Source: Batkoa obscura (taxonomy: Eukaryota; Entomophthoromycota; Entomophthoromycetes; Entomophthorales; Batkoaceae). Taken from it: a stretch of 64,000 bases of DNA. The notes below the pieces were generated by a model. The model ran no database searches. It was not told the origin of the DNA and saw only the letters and a list, made by a program, of their open reading frames with translations. The DNA lies in contig JASVEC010000008.1 in NCBI GenBank assembly GCA_030770535.1, forward strand, positions 1 through 64,000. Direction: 5' to 3'. Below are positions 21,362-33,219 of this stretch, piece by piece. A program made the position numbers and the translations under genes. How positions within the stretch are numbered: position 1 is the stretch's first letter; every line of letters starts with the position of its first letter.

Positions 21362-24300
21362 ATGTCTTCCATTTATAACCTTAATCAAGAATTAAATAAT
21401 CTCTCCATTTCCGCCACTTCATCTATATCTGAGTTCCAAAAGGCTCTCTCCACTGCAAAATCATCTGATGAAATAAACAAAGCTGCTGATTCCATCGCGA
21501 GCTTTATCAATGATAATGGTGTTGCTACTATTGGTGCCAGTGACCTTCTTTATAACCTTGATGTTAATGCAGTATCAAAGACATCCCCAGAAATACGTGA
21601 AGGTTCGTTACGTACTTACAATTCCATTGTAAATACCATTTCAAAGCCATGCGAGCCATTCATAGTTTCAGTATTGCCTAATATCTTAGAATGCCTTTCT
21701 GATAAGTCAAGTAATGTTAGACAAGCTGCCGATGAAGTAATAAATTCCCTTTTAAAAGTCATCTCCCCAAATTCTGTCAAACCCATTTTGCCTGTTTTGT
21801 TTTCTGCACTTGAGCTCAACAAGAAATGGCAAACCAAAGAAGGTGCACTTAACCTTATTGCTTCTCTTCCAACCATTGCTCATCGTCAAGTACAAGATAA
21901 CTTAAAAGATATTCTTCCTGTTGTTTCTGATGCAATGTGGGATTCTAAACCACAAGTTAAAACTGCTGCTAAAGCTTGTATGACTTCAGTTACTGCATGT
22001 GTAGGAAATGGTGATATTGAACCTTTCCTTCCTCATCTTATTAACTGTATCGCTGATCCAACTCAAGTTCCAGAAACCATTTACAAACTTGGTTCTACCA
22101 CTTTTGTACGTGCTGTAGAAGCCCCAACTCTTTCTATTATGGTTCCTCTTTTAGTTCGTGGTTTAAATGAACGTCTTACCTCCATTAAGCGTGTCACTGC
22201 TGTCATCATTGATAACATGTGTAAACTTGTTGATAACCCAGCTGATGCTGAACAATTTTTACCAAAACTTCTTCCAGATCTTGAAAAAACTATTGAAGTA
22301 GTATCTGATCCAGAATGTGTCAATGTTGTCAAACGTGCTCATGCTACTCTTCTTCGTGTAGGTGCTGGTGGTAACAAATCTTCAGCTACTGAAGCTTTTG
22401 CTAAACGTACTGAAATGGTTCGTTCCACTCTTGCTTCCCTTGTTTCCCAAGCTACTGGTTCTCCAATCGAAGATAACAAACTTGTCAAGATTGCTGTCAA
22501 TTATGCTGCTACTCTTTCTGTTCAATCAGTAGATATCCAAAACTTTGAATTAGAAGATTGGAGCTCTCAAATCTTTACTCCTTATCTCAGTTGGATCCTT
22601 AAAGATCAAACCGATTCTCTTTGCCAATCTTTCCTTAAGCTTTGTGTTGCTGAACATGAACGTGTCCTTAAAGAAACTGCTCCAATTGAAGAAGAAGATG
22701 ATGGTGTTGTCCTTTGTGACTGCTCCTTCTCTCTTGCTTATGGTGCTTTAATTCTTTTAAATAATACCAGTTTCAAGCTTTACAAAGGTCGTCGTTATGG
22801 TCTTTGTGGTCCAAATGGTGCTGGTAAATCCACCCTTATGCGTGCTATTGCCAATGGTCAACTTGATGGTTTCCCATCCCCAGATGAATTAAAGACCGTC
22901 TTTGTTGAACATTCCCTTCAAGGTGATGACTCTGATATCAACCCAATTGATTATCTCTGCAACAATGGTGCTCATACCGTTGAAGAAGTTAAAACTCTTC
23001 TTGGTTCCGTTGGATTCAGTGAAGATATGATGCTTAATCCAGTAACTTCTCTTTCTGGTGGTTGGAAGATGAAGGTTGAACTTTCCCGTGCTCTTCTTGC
23101 TAAACCAGATATTCTTATGTTGGATGAACCTACCAATCATTTAGATACTACTAATGTTGCTTGGTTAGAAAATTACCTTACTTCTCTTCCAGATGTCACT
23201 TCCATCATTGTTTCCCATGACTCTGGTTTCTTAGAGAATGTATGTACTGGTTTCATCCATTATGAAAACCGTAAGCTTAAGATTTACAAAGGTAATCTTT
23301 CAGAATTTGTACGTAAAGTTCCAGAAGCTAGAACTTATTATGATCTCTCTGCTTCATCTGTCAAGTTCTCTTTCCCTACTCCTGGTTTCCTTGAAGGTGT
23401 TAAATCTAAAGATAAGGCTATTATTAAACTTTCTGGAATTAACTTCACTTATCCAGGAACTGATCGTCAAATTCTTTATGACATGTCCCTCCAATGTTCT
23501 CTTTCTTCTCGTGTAGTTATTCATGGTCGTAACGGTGCTGGTAAATCTACCCTTGTTAAAATTTTAACTGGTGAAATGAACACTACTGAAGGTGAAGTAT
23601 GGAAACATCCTATGTTACGTGTTGCTTATGTTGCACAACATGCTTTCCATCATTTAGAGCGTCATCTTGACAAAACTCCTAATCAATATATCCAATGGCG
23701 TTACCAATATGGTGAAGATAGAGAATTGTTAGAAAAAGAAACTCGTCAAATGTCCGATGAAGATAAAATTCAAATGGAAAAAGTTGTTGTCTATGAAGGT
23801 GAAAAATACCAAATTGAAAACATCTTTGGACGTAGAAAACTCAAGAAATCTTTTGAATACGAAATTAAATGGGTTGGTAAATCTTATGATGATAATGTAT
23901 GGATTCCTCGTGATCAACTTGAACAATGGGGTTTCCAAAAAATTGTACAAGCCTATGATGATAAAGAAGCTGCTCGTGCTGGTCTTTATGCTCGTCCTCT
24001 TACCTCAGCTAACATCCAAAAACATCTTGCTGATGTTGGTCTTGAAGCTGAATTTGCTACTCACTCTCGTATTCGTGGTCTCTCCGGAGGTCAAAAGGTC
24101 AAGGTTGTATTAGCAGCTGCTATGTGGGATCATCCTCATTTATTAGTGATGGACGAACCTACCAATTATTTGGATCGTGATTCTCTTGGTGCTCTTGCCA
24201 ATGCTATGGACTGTTTCGAAGGTGGTGTTATTATGATTACCCATAACACTGAATTCGTTAAATTATGTCCAGAAAAATGGTTTGTTGATAATGGTAGACT

Positions 24301-24514
24301 TACTGTTGAAGGTGGTAAACAACCAGCTGTTAAAGAGAAGCTTGAACATAAGGTTGTTGAAACTGTCAAAGATGCTTTTGGTAATGAAATTAAAGTCAAA
24401 CAACCAAAGAAAGAACTTTCCCGTAAAGAAAAGAAAGCTTTAGATAAAAAGAAGAAAGCTGCTAAGAAGAATGGTGTCGCTTTATCAGATGATGAAGAAG
24501 ATTGGGACATATAA
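21362..24514 (+). CDS. YEF3: Translation elongation factor 3, copy 1
   Basis: A fungal ribosome-bound ABC-F ATPase that helps E-site tRNA release during elongation. 1050 residues, one exon, the expected EF3 length. Residues ~1-320 are HEAT repeats. ABC1 has Walker A GPNGAGKST (~480), signature LSGGWKMKVE (~563) and Walker B PDILMLDEPTNHLD. ABC2 has GRNGAGKST (~721) and LSGGQKVKV (~907), with the EF3-specific chromodomain between them (about 810-855, YEIKWVGKSYDDNVWIPRDQ). The C-terminus is the basic Lys-rich tail KKELSRKEKKALDKKKK. From residue 149 on it appears identical to copy 2 (43184-46327), whereas residues 1-148 differ at many positions. Codon choice is more G+C-rich and regular than its neighbours, as expected for a highly expressed gene. 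Confidence 0.96.
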   Translation: MSSIYNLNQELNNLSISATSSISEFQKALSTAKSSDEINKAADSIASFINDNGVATIGASDLLYNLDVNAVSKTSPEIREGSLRTYNSIVNTISKPCEPFIVSVLPNILECLSDKSSNVRQAADEVINSLLKVISPNSVKPILPVLFSALELNKKWQTKEGALNLIASLPTIAHRQVQDNLKDILPVVSDAMWDSKPQVKTAAKACMTSVTACVGNGDIEPFLPHLINCIADPTQVPETIYKLGSTTFVRAVEAPTLSIMVPLLVRGLNERLTSIKRVTAVIIDNMCKLVDNPADAEQFLPKLLPDLEKTIEVVSDPECVNVVKRAHATLLRVGAGGNKSSATEAFAKRTEMVRSTLASLVSQATGSPIEDNKLVKIAVNYAATLSVQSVDIQNFELEDWSSQIFTPYLSWILKDQTDSLCQSFLKLCVAEHERVLKETAPIEEEDDGVVLCDCSFSLAYGALILLNNTSFKLYKGRRYGLCGPNGAGKSTLMRAIANGQLDGFPSPDELKTVFVEHSLQGDDSDINPIDYLCNNGAHTVEEVKTLLGSVGFSEDMMLNPVTSLSGGWKMKVELSRALLAKPDILMLDEPTNHLDTTNVAWLENYLTSLPDVTSIIVSHDSGFLENVCTGFIHYENRKLKIYKGNLSEFVRKVPEARTYYDLSASSVKFSFPTPGFLEGVKSKDKAIIKLSGINFTYPGTDRQILYDMSLQCSLSSRVVIHGRNGAGKSTLVKILTGEMNTTEGEVWKHPMLRVAYVAQHAFHHLERHLDKTPNQYIQWRYQYGEDRELLEKETRQMSDEDKIQMEKVVVYEGEKYQIENIFGRRKLKKSFEYEIKWVGKSYDDNVWIPRDQLEQWGFQKIVQAYDDKEAARAGLYARPLTSANIQKHLADVGLEAEFATHSRIRGLSGGQKVKVVLAAAMWDHPHLLVMDEPTNYLDRDSLGALANAMDCFEGGVIMITHNTEFVKLCPEKWFVDNGRLTVEGGKQPAVKEKLEHKVVETVKDAFGNEIKVKQPKKELSRKEKKALDKKKKAAKKNGVALSDDEEDWDI
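21806..24507 (+). repeat. 2.7-kb tract shared with EF3 copy 2 (inverted)
   Basis: From codon 149 to the penultimate-codon region this sequence matches the reverse complement of 43191-45892. Every block I compared is identical, including synonymous positions, and the other-frame translations are identical too. Sequence diverges immediately on both sides: upstream coding sequence, and GAC ATA TAA against GAT ATC TAA at the end. Confidence 0.88.
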
Positions 24515-25791
24515 TCATACAGAATACTCTTATCCACTACTATATATATTGAAAATTATCTATTTATTTTGAATCATACTGTGTTATTCTAAAATTTAGC
24601 CTTTATCACTTAACTTTACAGGCAAGCAAACAGTTAGCGACCGATGAAGATTAAATTTTATAGTATACTTGTTTCGAAATAAATCATTACTATTATTATT
24701 TGGTTTTTATTTAAGCTCTTTATGTAGCAATTATAAATCAATTTTTTTTTTCTTATCTGGCTAGAATAATGAATAATATTCACATACTAGTTGTTTTTCC
24801 AAGTATATAAAATAAATGAAATAGATGAGCTTGATATTTGCTGAAATAAATTTCAGTAAAGGAAAGACGCTCATACATATTTATTATAAAACATTACTAG
24901 TTATTTACTAAGCGTAGAATTCAGAAAATTATTAAATTTTCAAGAACATGCCTATAATATTTTTAGGGATTTAAATGGTGTATATTTATAATAACCAACC
25001 AAGGCTATGGTAGCAAGTATAAAATTTAATATAGATTTTTATACATTGACTTTTAATCAAATGCTAATCTAATCCCATAACGATTTATTTTGAAATTTTT
25101 TTAAGGAATTTTTTTGTTTATATAATGTTCTTTAGAAACTATAAACAGGACTACTTACCAAGGCGTCCTTGCGCAATGGGGATCTCTCAAATGGCGTAGA
25201 CCGAGAATAATAGTTTGAAGGGAATTATAATTTTAGTATAACAGTTATCTTTGATAGCATTATTATATTAAATTCGCGTTTCCTTTACATTTAATAATAT
25301 AATAAATTTAAGCTAATAATTAAGTATTCTCTAACAAGAATGCTAAATTTTAAACCAAAATATTTTTTAATTTAGTAGAACCTTAGAGAAATAGCAACGT
25401 TTGTTAAAACACAGGCTGTTAGTAATTTGAGTTTTATCTTTATCTGCAAAATTATATACGAATTACACATGCTAGTAATTAGATCATGCCAAGTAGATAA
25501 AATATCATTAAACTCGTTTTTCAAATTAAAAAATATGGAAATGTATTTTCTGTTCTAGTATTTGGCTAATGGTTTTTAAACTATATATTGAATAAAACAA
25601 AATACGAAGTAAGAAGAGGTGTTTCCATTGTTATTTAGGCTAGAGATGTATCAAAATCCTGGAAAACTAGAAAAAATAGTATGCAGTAATATTAAGGCCT
25701 TATGTTTTAAAGTACAATAAATTTTGCTTTTATACTTCTACATCTTTGATAAAATTTGTAGAAGCAAAAAAAATTTTGTGAAAAATATATA

Positions 25792-25889
25792 TGAGGATGT
25801 TTTTTTTGGTTTCATTACTTTTTCCATTTTTTAAGCACTATTTGAGTAGAAAGATTGTTAGTAAAATTCAAACAAAAAATATATCCTCA
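25792..25889 (+). mobile_element. MITE (TGGGGATGT family)
   Basis: A forward copy flanked by TA. It starts TGAGGATGTTTTTTTTGG, has the core AAGCACTATTTGAGTAGAAA, and ends ATATCCTCA. Confidence 0.9.
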
Positions 25890-25988
25890 TATATAGAATC
25901 TTCAACCAAAACTTATTTTAAATATGAAATTCTCAAATAAAAATAGTTTTAGAATGTGATGTTCTAATGAAAATGGTATTTTAGAATA

Positions 25989-26089
25989 TGGGGATATATT
26001 TTTTTGTTTAAGAATTTTACCAACAATCTTTCCACTCAAATAGTGCTTAAAAAATAGAAAAAATAATGAAACCAAAAAAAACACCCTCA
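25989..26089 (-). mobile_element. MITE (TGGGGATGT family)
   Basis: A reverse copy flanked by TA, ~100 bp from the previous forward copy. It starts TGGGGATATATTTTTTTG and ends AACACCCTCA. The pair forms a potential long hairpin. Confidence 0.9.
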
Positions 26090-26795
26090 TATATTTACTT
26101 CCCATAATCAAAAAATATACTAGAAGAATTAGTAGCTGCTTTAGCCAATAGATTTACAGTATTGTCTCACAACAATAACTAAGTGGTTAAATTTCTTATT
26201 GAAAATTAAATTTACAATCAAGACCAGACACCGCTTTAGACTAATGGATTTTAAGGCTTGATCTTAAGGTTCAACTTTGGTAAAACATCTATATTTCCTA
26301 TATGAAATGCGGACACCACAATAAGGAACATCCTTACAAAAAATCATAATTTAAAATGCTAAATATTAGAGATAATAATTATCAACATAGCTTTGACCAT
26401 AAATGATCAGCAAAAATACATCATAAAAACAATCAAAGATATTCCTTTAATATCAACACTCAACTCTTGCATAAGGTCAAGAAGGATAATAAAACTGAGA
26501 CCTGATAGAAAAAAACTAGTTAATAACTTTTCTCATAAGGATAAAATAATATAGCTATACTATTAACTATTAATAATTGTATTTAAAAATTCGTATATCT
26601 TATACCTATATAGACGCCTTGTATTTAAATTTGCTATTTAGTTAGGGTTATAACTTAACCATCATGTATTCAAATAAAACTGTTTACTTTTGATTGTTAT
26701 TTATAGGCTATCTAAAAAAAGACAACTTTACTGTTAGTAGTAATCAAAAATAGAATTATTAAATGAGGTGTAAAAATCTACATAAAAAGTTAGTA

Positions 26796-26894
26796 TGGGG
26801 ATGTCTTTATTTGGTTCACTATTTTACTATTAATGTTTATTAATTTTATCTTGTATAAAAATGAAAAGACAATGAAACAAAAAAGATATCCTCA
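26796..26894. mobile_element. MITE variant with more symmetric ends
   Basis: It starts TGGGGATGTCTTTATTTGG and ends, read inward, TGAGGATATCTTTTTTGTTT, with TA on both sides. Both ends carry TTTCA-type sequence, unlike the main family whose right end reads TGTTTAAGAATTTTACTAAC, so this is a separate subfamily. Confidence 0.75.
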
Positions 26895-26920
26895 TACAAT
26901 TATTAACAATTTTTATTTAA

Positions 26921-29334
26921 CTAATTAATAGAAGTACGAGAATAACTTGAATAATCATTTATACTGGTAAAATTAGCCGAATTAAATGGATCTAAGACCT
27001 CAACAGATTGTAGATCTTGTAAGGTCCTTTGGAAGATTTCCCAATCTTCAGGAACTGGAACAGCAAACTGAATTATCATTAGCTAATTATTTTGACTTGA
27101 ATTTAAAGAAAATATACCTCTCCAAGTTCATATACATATAATTTACCATCAGAAGAACCAATAGCTACTTTCATACCATCATCATGCCATACCAATTTAT
27201 TCAAAGCGCATTCAGAAACTTTAGTTGATATTAACGGAGCCTAAATAACATTATAATCAAATGATAGATACTAATTATAATAAATACCTCAGTATCAACA
27301 TTTAAATTCCATAAATCAAAATGTCCAGTACCATCAATAACTGCGAATAATGCAGGGTGGATTGGTGACCATTTAACATCATAAACATAATCACCAGAAT
27401 GTTCAAATGAGTGGATTGCAGGAATTGAAACGGGTGTCGATGATGAAGGGGCTTGCATAGGACTCTATTTATCAATGATCAGTTAGAAATAAATTATGCT
27501 AAAATAAATTTACTTTAGAGCGCCATAATTTGACTGACCAATCAAAGGAACAGGTTAAGAAAAGATCGGAGAAATCGTATTTACCATTAGTTTGTGTAGG
27601 ATGGCAAGATAAACCAGTAACTGGGCCTGTATGACCACTATAAAAATGATGTGGGTGTATACCTGCTTTACTATTGAAAATGTGAATATCCACAGTATTA
27701 TAAATCAAGTTATTTTTTACCTTCCTGCTCTTTCATAACGATGGGCATGATAAATAGCTCCTTCTTCAGTTCCTACTAAGAAAGTAGAAGTTTCATTAGA
27801 AAGGAATCCAAGCTGTGTAACTGCAACTTCATCAGTTCGAGGATGATTTGTATGGGTTAAAAATAAGACATCCTAATAAATTATAACATTATGATGACTC
27901 AATAAAATAATTACTACCTGTGGTTTTGCTAACATATCCAACTGCCAAGTACAAACGTGTCCATCTGTTGAAGCAGTAATAGCATTCAATGTTTGGTGAG
28001 TACCTATCAATTGAAGGTTGTATACAGGATGGGTATGACAATCTGCATCCAAAGGTGATGATAAAGTAGGTAATCTGGAGCTAGAACGAGTATCCCAGAT
28101 TACAACTTGACCAGAATAAGTACCACCAATAATTAATGTTGGATGGAACTCAACAAACTTTGCAGTTAAAACATCAGACTAAAAATATACGATTATTTTA
28201 TAGATGCAAAAGTTGAATAAAACTTACCTGAGCTTGGAAAATAAATTCAGGTCTATCACTCAAATGCAAATTCCAAATTGCAGTCAACCCATCTGGCTCA
28301 TTAGAAGCCAGGATGTTTTTATTGTATGTTGATAACAAAAGCTCAGGATACTTGGGTGACCATGCAATGTCCATGATCGAACGATTTCTAGTTACCTTGT
28401 CATCACAAAATACACTCAACAACTTCACGGTCTCCTTTTTATCCTCCTTGTTAGATTCATCACCAATAGTATAATCTGCTAAATAATCATATTTTTCACA
28501 TAAAGCACGCTCCATAACTTTAGAGGCTGTATCTAAAAATGTAACAAACTCTTCCTTAATCACAATATCACCGATTTCTTCTTCTGTAAGCTCTCTTAAA
28601 TTTTTAGCCTCAGTTTCTAATTCCTTTAATCTTTCTTCCTCAGCTAATTTAGCTGCTGCTTCAGCTTCTTCCAATGCTTTCCTATCTCTTTCTTCACCTT
28701 CTAATTTCCTAGCTTCTTTAATTCTTCTTTCAACTTCCTCTTCATCATATTGTTTTGAATTGAACATTGAAAGTGAAGTTTGTGCTTCTTTATTGTATAC
28801 TACCTTTTCTTTAGGTGGTATATCGTAAATCAAAGATTTGATGGAGGTGAATTTTGGTATGATTCTTGCCGGAGCAGATGCTGAGGGTGATTTTGGAAGT
28901 TGTAAGCCTGCAGAGTTTGGTAATGATGCTCTACTACCTTGACCACGCTCGCCAAGAAATGAGGAAATTTCGGTTTCCATAATATCTGTTGATTTTTCTC
29001 CTCGTTTATGACGTGGCAATGAATCTAAAGTTGAAGTTCTTTGATGTCTAGCTATTCTTGGAGCGTCTGGAACTACTCTAGAGGATGTCACCGGTGGTAT
29101 TCTTGAGCCTACATTTTCTCTAAGGGAAGTGGCTCTTGATAATCCTCCGGCCCCAATTCCAGGATTTCCACGTAAGGAAGCTGCTCGCGATAAACCACCA
29201 CTGGGGAGAGCATTATTGCCATCAGGAATCGCATTCGTATCCACAGGACCCATCTCGGTTTTCCTTTGAGCCATATTGGCCCTAAGTTTTTCTAATTTCT
29301 CCCGGGCAAATTTTATCTTAGAACTTTTGTCCAT
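26921..29334 (-). CDS. DYNC1I: Cytoplasmic dynein intermediate chain
   Basis: A subunit of the minus-end microtubule motor that links heavy chains, light chains and dynactin. Exon 1 (28228-29334) encodes an N-terminal coiled coil ([20 protein letters not shown]) of the type that binds dynactin p150/NudE. A Ser/Pro-rich linker with light-chain binding potential follows, then a charged coiled coil and the conserved segment [20 protein letters not shown] before the WD40 propeller. Later exons continue the propeller: [71 protein letters not shown] and [18 protein letters not shown]. The gene ends SYSRTSIN at 26921. At least six short introns are visible (for example 27068-27117 and 28180-28227). 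Human and fungal orthologues have the same order of parts. Confidence 0.93.
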
Positions 29335-30095
29335 TTTTTCTCTAAATTTAAAAACAGTTGTATTTTTATATTAAAATAAATTTTGGTGTTGAGTCTAAGT
29401 AAATGAAACGTAATTGGATACTTTCATTTTGAATAATTTCAGTAAAAATCCAAAATTTAAAATAAAAACTAATTATTGAGGTTTTGTTTTAAACCATACA
29501 TTTTACTAAAAATATTATCGTTTATTAATTTTTTAAATATCTTCATAAATATCAGACATATTAGCTAGTAACTAATATTTTGTTACATATACAAATTATA
29601 TTATAAAAAACTTCAACATACCAATATGTGATAAGATGGTAAAAAACAAGGCTATAGTTTGAATATGTAAAATAAGAGCATCTATTGTTAATTCAAAGGT
29701 TTTATTTAAGACAAACATATAATGTAGTTAAAAAAGAATTTAGTGCAAAATAAAGGTAATTAGCTTTATTAAATTATTACTTTATATATTAATATAAGAA
29801 TAAAATCAAATAGATCTAATGATAAGTGTAAATTTCAAGGATTATAATCAACTATTAGTTTCCATTAATGACTTTATACTAGTCAACATTTCTTGTTGCT
29901 TTTATGGTATTTGAAAATACTTTTAATTGATATTATATTATGCTAGCTTATCTATAAATAAATTAAGTACAGCGAATTTGAATTATCTTATAATGCTAAA
30001 ACTAAGGTTTGATAATAATAACAGTAATAATTGTGAATACTAAATTATCATATAGTCATTTTTTATATATTTTATAAAAAATAAATTGTGAACTT
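29335..30095. other. Intergenic, nothing recognised
   Basis: About 760 bp of AT-rich DNA upstream of the dynein chain, with no ORF, RNA gene or repeat copy found. Confidence 0.55.
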
Positions 30096-30730
30096 TTAAT
30101 TTGATTTACTACGATGATGAAGTTCTTTTTCTATAATATAGTAAATAAAATAAGTAAATTAAGCTTTTAAATATAAATACCTAATTCAGAAATTTGTGCT
30201 TTAAGTTCTAACATATCAACGCCAATCGAATTCTTAAACAAATTAGTAACCAACCTATATTTGAGTATTAAACCTTACATATAATTTTCTAAGTTCAGCT
30301 TTTAAAGAATCAATTTGTTCTAATTTAACTGTAGTTTCTTTTAAATGACGAAGATCTTTTGATACAGTTTCGATGCTTCCGGCATATTTTCTTACCTAAA
30401 TAAAATGTTAATGACATTTGGATTTAAAAAAAGGTTCCTTACTTTTTCAGTATTTGATTGTAATTCTTTAACAGAATTAAGCATTAATCCAGAAGCAATT
30501 TGATAGTCATTAATTAAGAGATAATATCCGCTTGCACCTGCAATAGTTGAGCCCAATAAAAAGCCAAGTAAACTAACAATTAAATTTACTTTTATTAATA
30601 AAAATTGAAGTTACCCTCCACGAAATGCACTCATTCTTGGTTTAACTGGGGTTGCAACGGTGCTATTATGTCTTATAAAGGACTTTGTTAAGCCACTTCT
30701 TGGTAAACTTTGGATTGCTTTCTTTAACAT
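30096..30730 (-). CDS. Small probable mitochondrial membrane protein, unknown function
   Basis: Five short exons can be joined. Exon 1 (ends near 30617) gives a basic, Arg/Ser-rich start (MLKKAIQSLPRSGLTKSFIR) that looks like a mitochondrial presequence. The next exon encodes one hydrophobic glycine-rich segment (LLGFLLGSTIAGASGYYLLI), followed by a helical, coiled-coil-like tail (LMLNSVKELQSNTEKVRKYA and ETTVKLEQIDSLKAELRKLY). The last exons add NSIGVDMLELKAQISELEKE and end HHRSKSN at 30096. I recall similar one-membrane-span proteins in fungal genomes without known function. The exon joins near the 3' end are inferred from GT...AG sites and frame continuity. Confidence 0.65.
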
Positions 30731-31457
30731 GTTGAAACAATAAGAGTATTTAGTTTAATTCTGTCGAAATAATGAAATTATATAAATTTGATCCAATCAT
30801 ATTGGTAATAATTTTATGATTTATTTAAATTGATGTTTAAGTGATTTTAAAAAGATAACTTTTTGCTGGTATAAAGCAAAATTTCAAAATTTTATCCAAT
30901 AAGATGATATTATAGTATCACTCTTGCAAAATAAACTTAAATTATAAATGAAATTATTAAAAGTATTTTTTTAAATTATAGTATATTTAAAAACTAATTA
31001 TATTAAAGATGTTAATAGAACAACAGCTTTATTTTTATTACCGAGATATTTTAAAAAACTAAATCCTGAATAATAGCACATTATTTTCATTGGTCCTGAG
31101 TGGATAATTTAAACATTATAGTATTTATAATTTAAAATAAAATCTTTTTAATTTATTTTTTTGTATTATTCTTTTAGAATATATAAATTTAAATTACATG
31201 AGTTTGCATTTAAAGATCAGTAGAAATACAACATAAAATACCCCAATATTCGTGTTAAAAAATGAATAGTTTCACAACAAGCCAATACATATAATTGTTA
31301 TAAATTTTAATTATAAATAATTAATTCGAGTTTATTTTGATAATTATTCGAAATAGCTTATTATATGTGATGATACTTGTTTATAGTACAATTATAAGAA
31401 AAACAGCAATGACCTAATAGAAAATAATATAATCATAATTTTTTAATAGTATTAAAT
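30731..31457. other. Intergenic, nothing recognised
   Basis: About 730 bp, very AT-rich, containing the upstream region of the previous gene and the 3' flank of the GST gene. Confidence 0.55.
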
Positions 31458-32295
31458 TTAACATAATAGTTTAGCAAAATTATCATTAAGAGCTTCAATG
31501 CTATCAAACCAGTTTTTAACCACTTGGTTTTTTTCATTTGAGACAATTTTGCCAAATACACCTTTAGATACCAATTGAACAAGCTTTAAGTGACTATATA
31601 AAACATAATCACTATAAGTCACTAGAAAATAATTAGTATTACATTAAATATAACAATATTTAGATTACCATTTTCACCTTCTAAAAATGTTTTGTTTTTA
31701 AGGGTAGTTAGAAAAGGTAATAAAAATTTATCAATAGCTAACGAACATCCTTCAAAAGTACTAGAAAATTGTTCTAGAGTCATGTTCAAAACATTTTCAC
31801 GAGAATCTCGGAAATAAGCTTTATCATTATCATTCCCCAATTGATTATAAATATCTAAAATAATCACTTTATATAATGGTTGGAAATAACTGGCAATATA
31901 ATTTTCTATAAAGTCGGAGAAATGAGAACCATTTGGAAATAAAGAGTTATTAGGATACTTCAATTCCAAATTTTTCACTATTTTACTACTCTCATAATTA
32001 TAAGTGCCATCTTCATAAACCAATAGTGGTATTTTATTCCACTCTCCTTTACTTTGAAAATTTAATAAATTATTTTATTATGATTAAACTACTTACGTTA
32101 TTTCAGGTATATCTTTTATAATTTTACTATAAGTTAACCCAGTATGGTCAAATTCGATATCCTTAATACTATTTAGTTATTAATTATTAATTCTCAATTA
32201 TTTACTTTATGTTTTAGGGCTAATAAAACTCTCCAACCATATGGACTATAATATACACCGCCTTCTTTATTTATTAAATTATACAAAGTTAACAT
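31458..32295 (-). CDS. Glutathione S-transferase-like protein
   Basis: Five exons. The N-terminal thioredoxin-like domain begins MLTLYNLINKEGGVYYSPYG, where the S/P segment occupies the usual GST active-site loop, and continues through DIEFDHTGLTYSKIIKDIPE. The cis-Pro/glutathione-binding region reads NKIPLLVYEDGTYNYESSKI, with E/S-S at the G-site. The C-terminal all-helical domain follows (NYIASYFQPLYKVIILDIYN, DKFLLPFLTTLKNKTFLEGE) and ends VTYSDYVLYSHLKLVQLVSK, NWFDSIEALNDNFAKLLC. YSPYGWRVLLALKHK resembles the GST group related to bacterial beta-etherases, which fungi carry as stress or detoxification enzymes. Class and substrate cannot be fixed from the sequence. Confidence 0.82.
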
Positions 32296-32615
32296 TTTAG
32301 TACAAATAATGAATAATTTCTATTCTATTTTATATTAGTTTCGCTTTATTTCTGAAATTAAAATTAATTTGTTTTGGGCACTGGTGATATATATTTAAAA
32401 TATCATGGTTATAAATAAGTACGTATTACTAATCCATATTGTAACTAATTTGATAAATAGTTTCTTAAAGTTATATAACAGTTTTATTAAGCTAAATTGA
32501 CATATTTTAGTGTATCAAATAATTTTAAAAATGTAAACAAGACCAAATAAATTAAAATAAAAAGTACTATAATTAACTTATTGTAGATAAAATGATTCAC
32601 GTAATTTAAAATTTT

Positions 32616-33219
32616 TTATTTACGATCTTCAACCATAATAAGATGATAACCAAATTTCGTTTTAACTGGTGGATCAGTAAATATTGGGTTATCACAAGTA
32701 GAAGGTTGTAATGCAAATGCGGCGTCTTGGAATGGACCAACCATTCCACCTCGGTTTAGCCAGCCTAAACTTCCACCAGCTTTTGCTTTATCTTATATTT
32801 TAAAAATATTAAAATACTTATAAATTATAGTATACAAATAATAAAATACCTTCAGAATATTGCTCAGCAACCTAAATAAGTTTTGAAACATCATTAAAAC
32901 AAACTTGTATCATAATAAAATTAAACTACTTTATCAAATCTCATTTTATCAACTTTGATCTTTTCAAGAGCTTCCATAATCTTTAATACTTATTTAAAAT
33001 CATTTATTCTAATTTCTTCTTAATAAAATTATTTTTACCCTAGAATGTTTCTCACATAATATATGACGTACCTATAGTGTTTATTAATTTAATCAATTTT
33101 TGTTATTATCAATAATATTGATTTACTTTTACACTAACAGCTGTCTTTAATTTTGCTGGAGTGGTGCTCTTCTCTTCAGTTTTATTATTTTTACTTCCAC
33201 TTGCTTTTGGTTTCCCCAT
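32616..33219 (-). CDS. PIN4: Parvulin-type peptidyl-prolyl isomerase (PIN4/Par14 class)
   Basis: A cis-trans prolyl isomerase of the phosphorylation-independent Par14 class, linked to pre-rRNA processing and chromatin in other eukaryotes. The spliced product starts [17 protein letters not shown], a basic N-terminal tail, and then the parvulin domain: [70 protein letters not shown] and [13 protein letters not shown] at the C-terminus. There is no WW domain, which separates it from PIN1/Ess1. Several very short exons are used in the 33.0-kb region. The length of about 130 residues matches PIN4. Confidence 0.9.

Larger units (their letters stand above)
24515..26920. other. Gene-free stretch with three MITEs
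   Basis: About 2.4 kb between the 3' ends of EF3 copy 1 and the dynein intermediate chain. It contains MITEs at 25792-25889, 25989-26089 and 26796-26894. A slightly G+C-richer patch at 25150-25210 (CTTACCAAGGCGTCCTTGCG) does not fold as a tRNA. No gene is supported. Confidence 0.6.

Noticed and set aside
22081-24537. Several antisense or shifted frames within EF3 copy 1, and their twins in copy 2
   Set aside because: They are shadows of the EF3 codon pattern. Their identity between copies only reflects the shared tract.
25150-25215. Possible tRNA
   Set aside because: No consistent cloverleaf: the T-arm and acceptor stem cannot be paired.
25902-26111. 69-codon ORF on the minus strand
   Set aside because: It lies mostly within a MITE.
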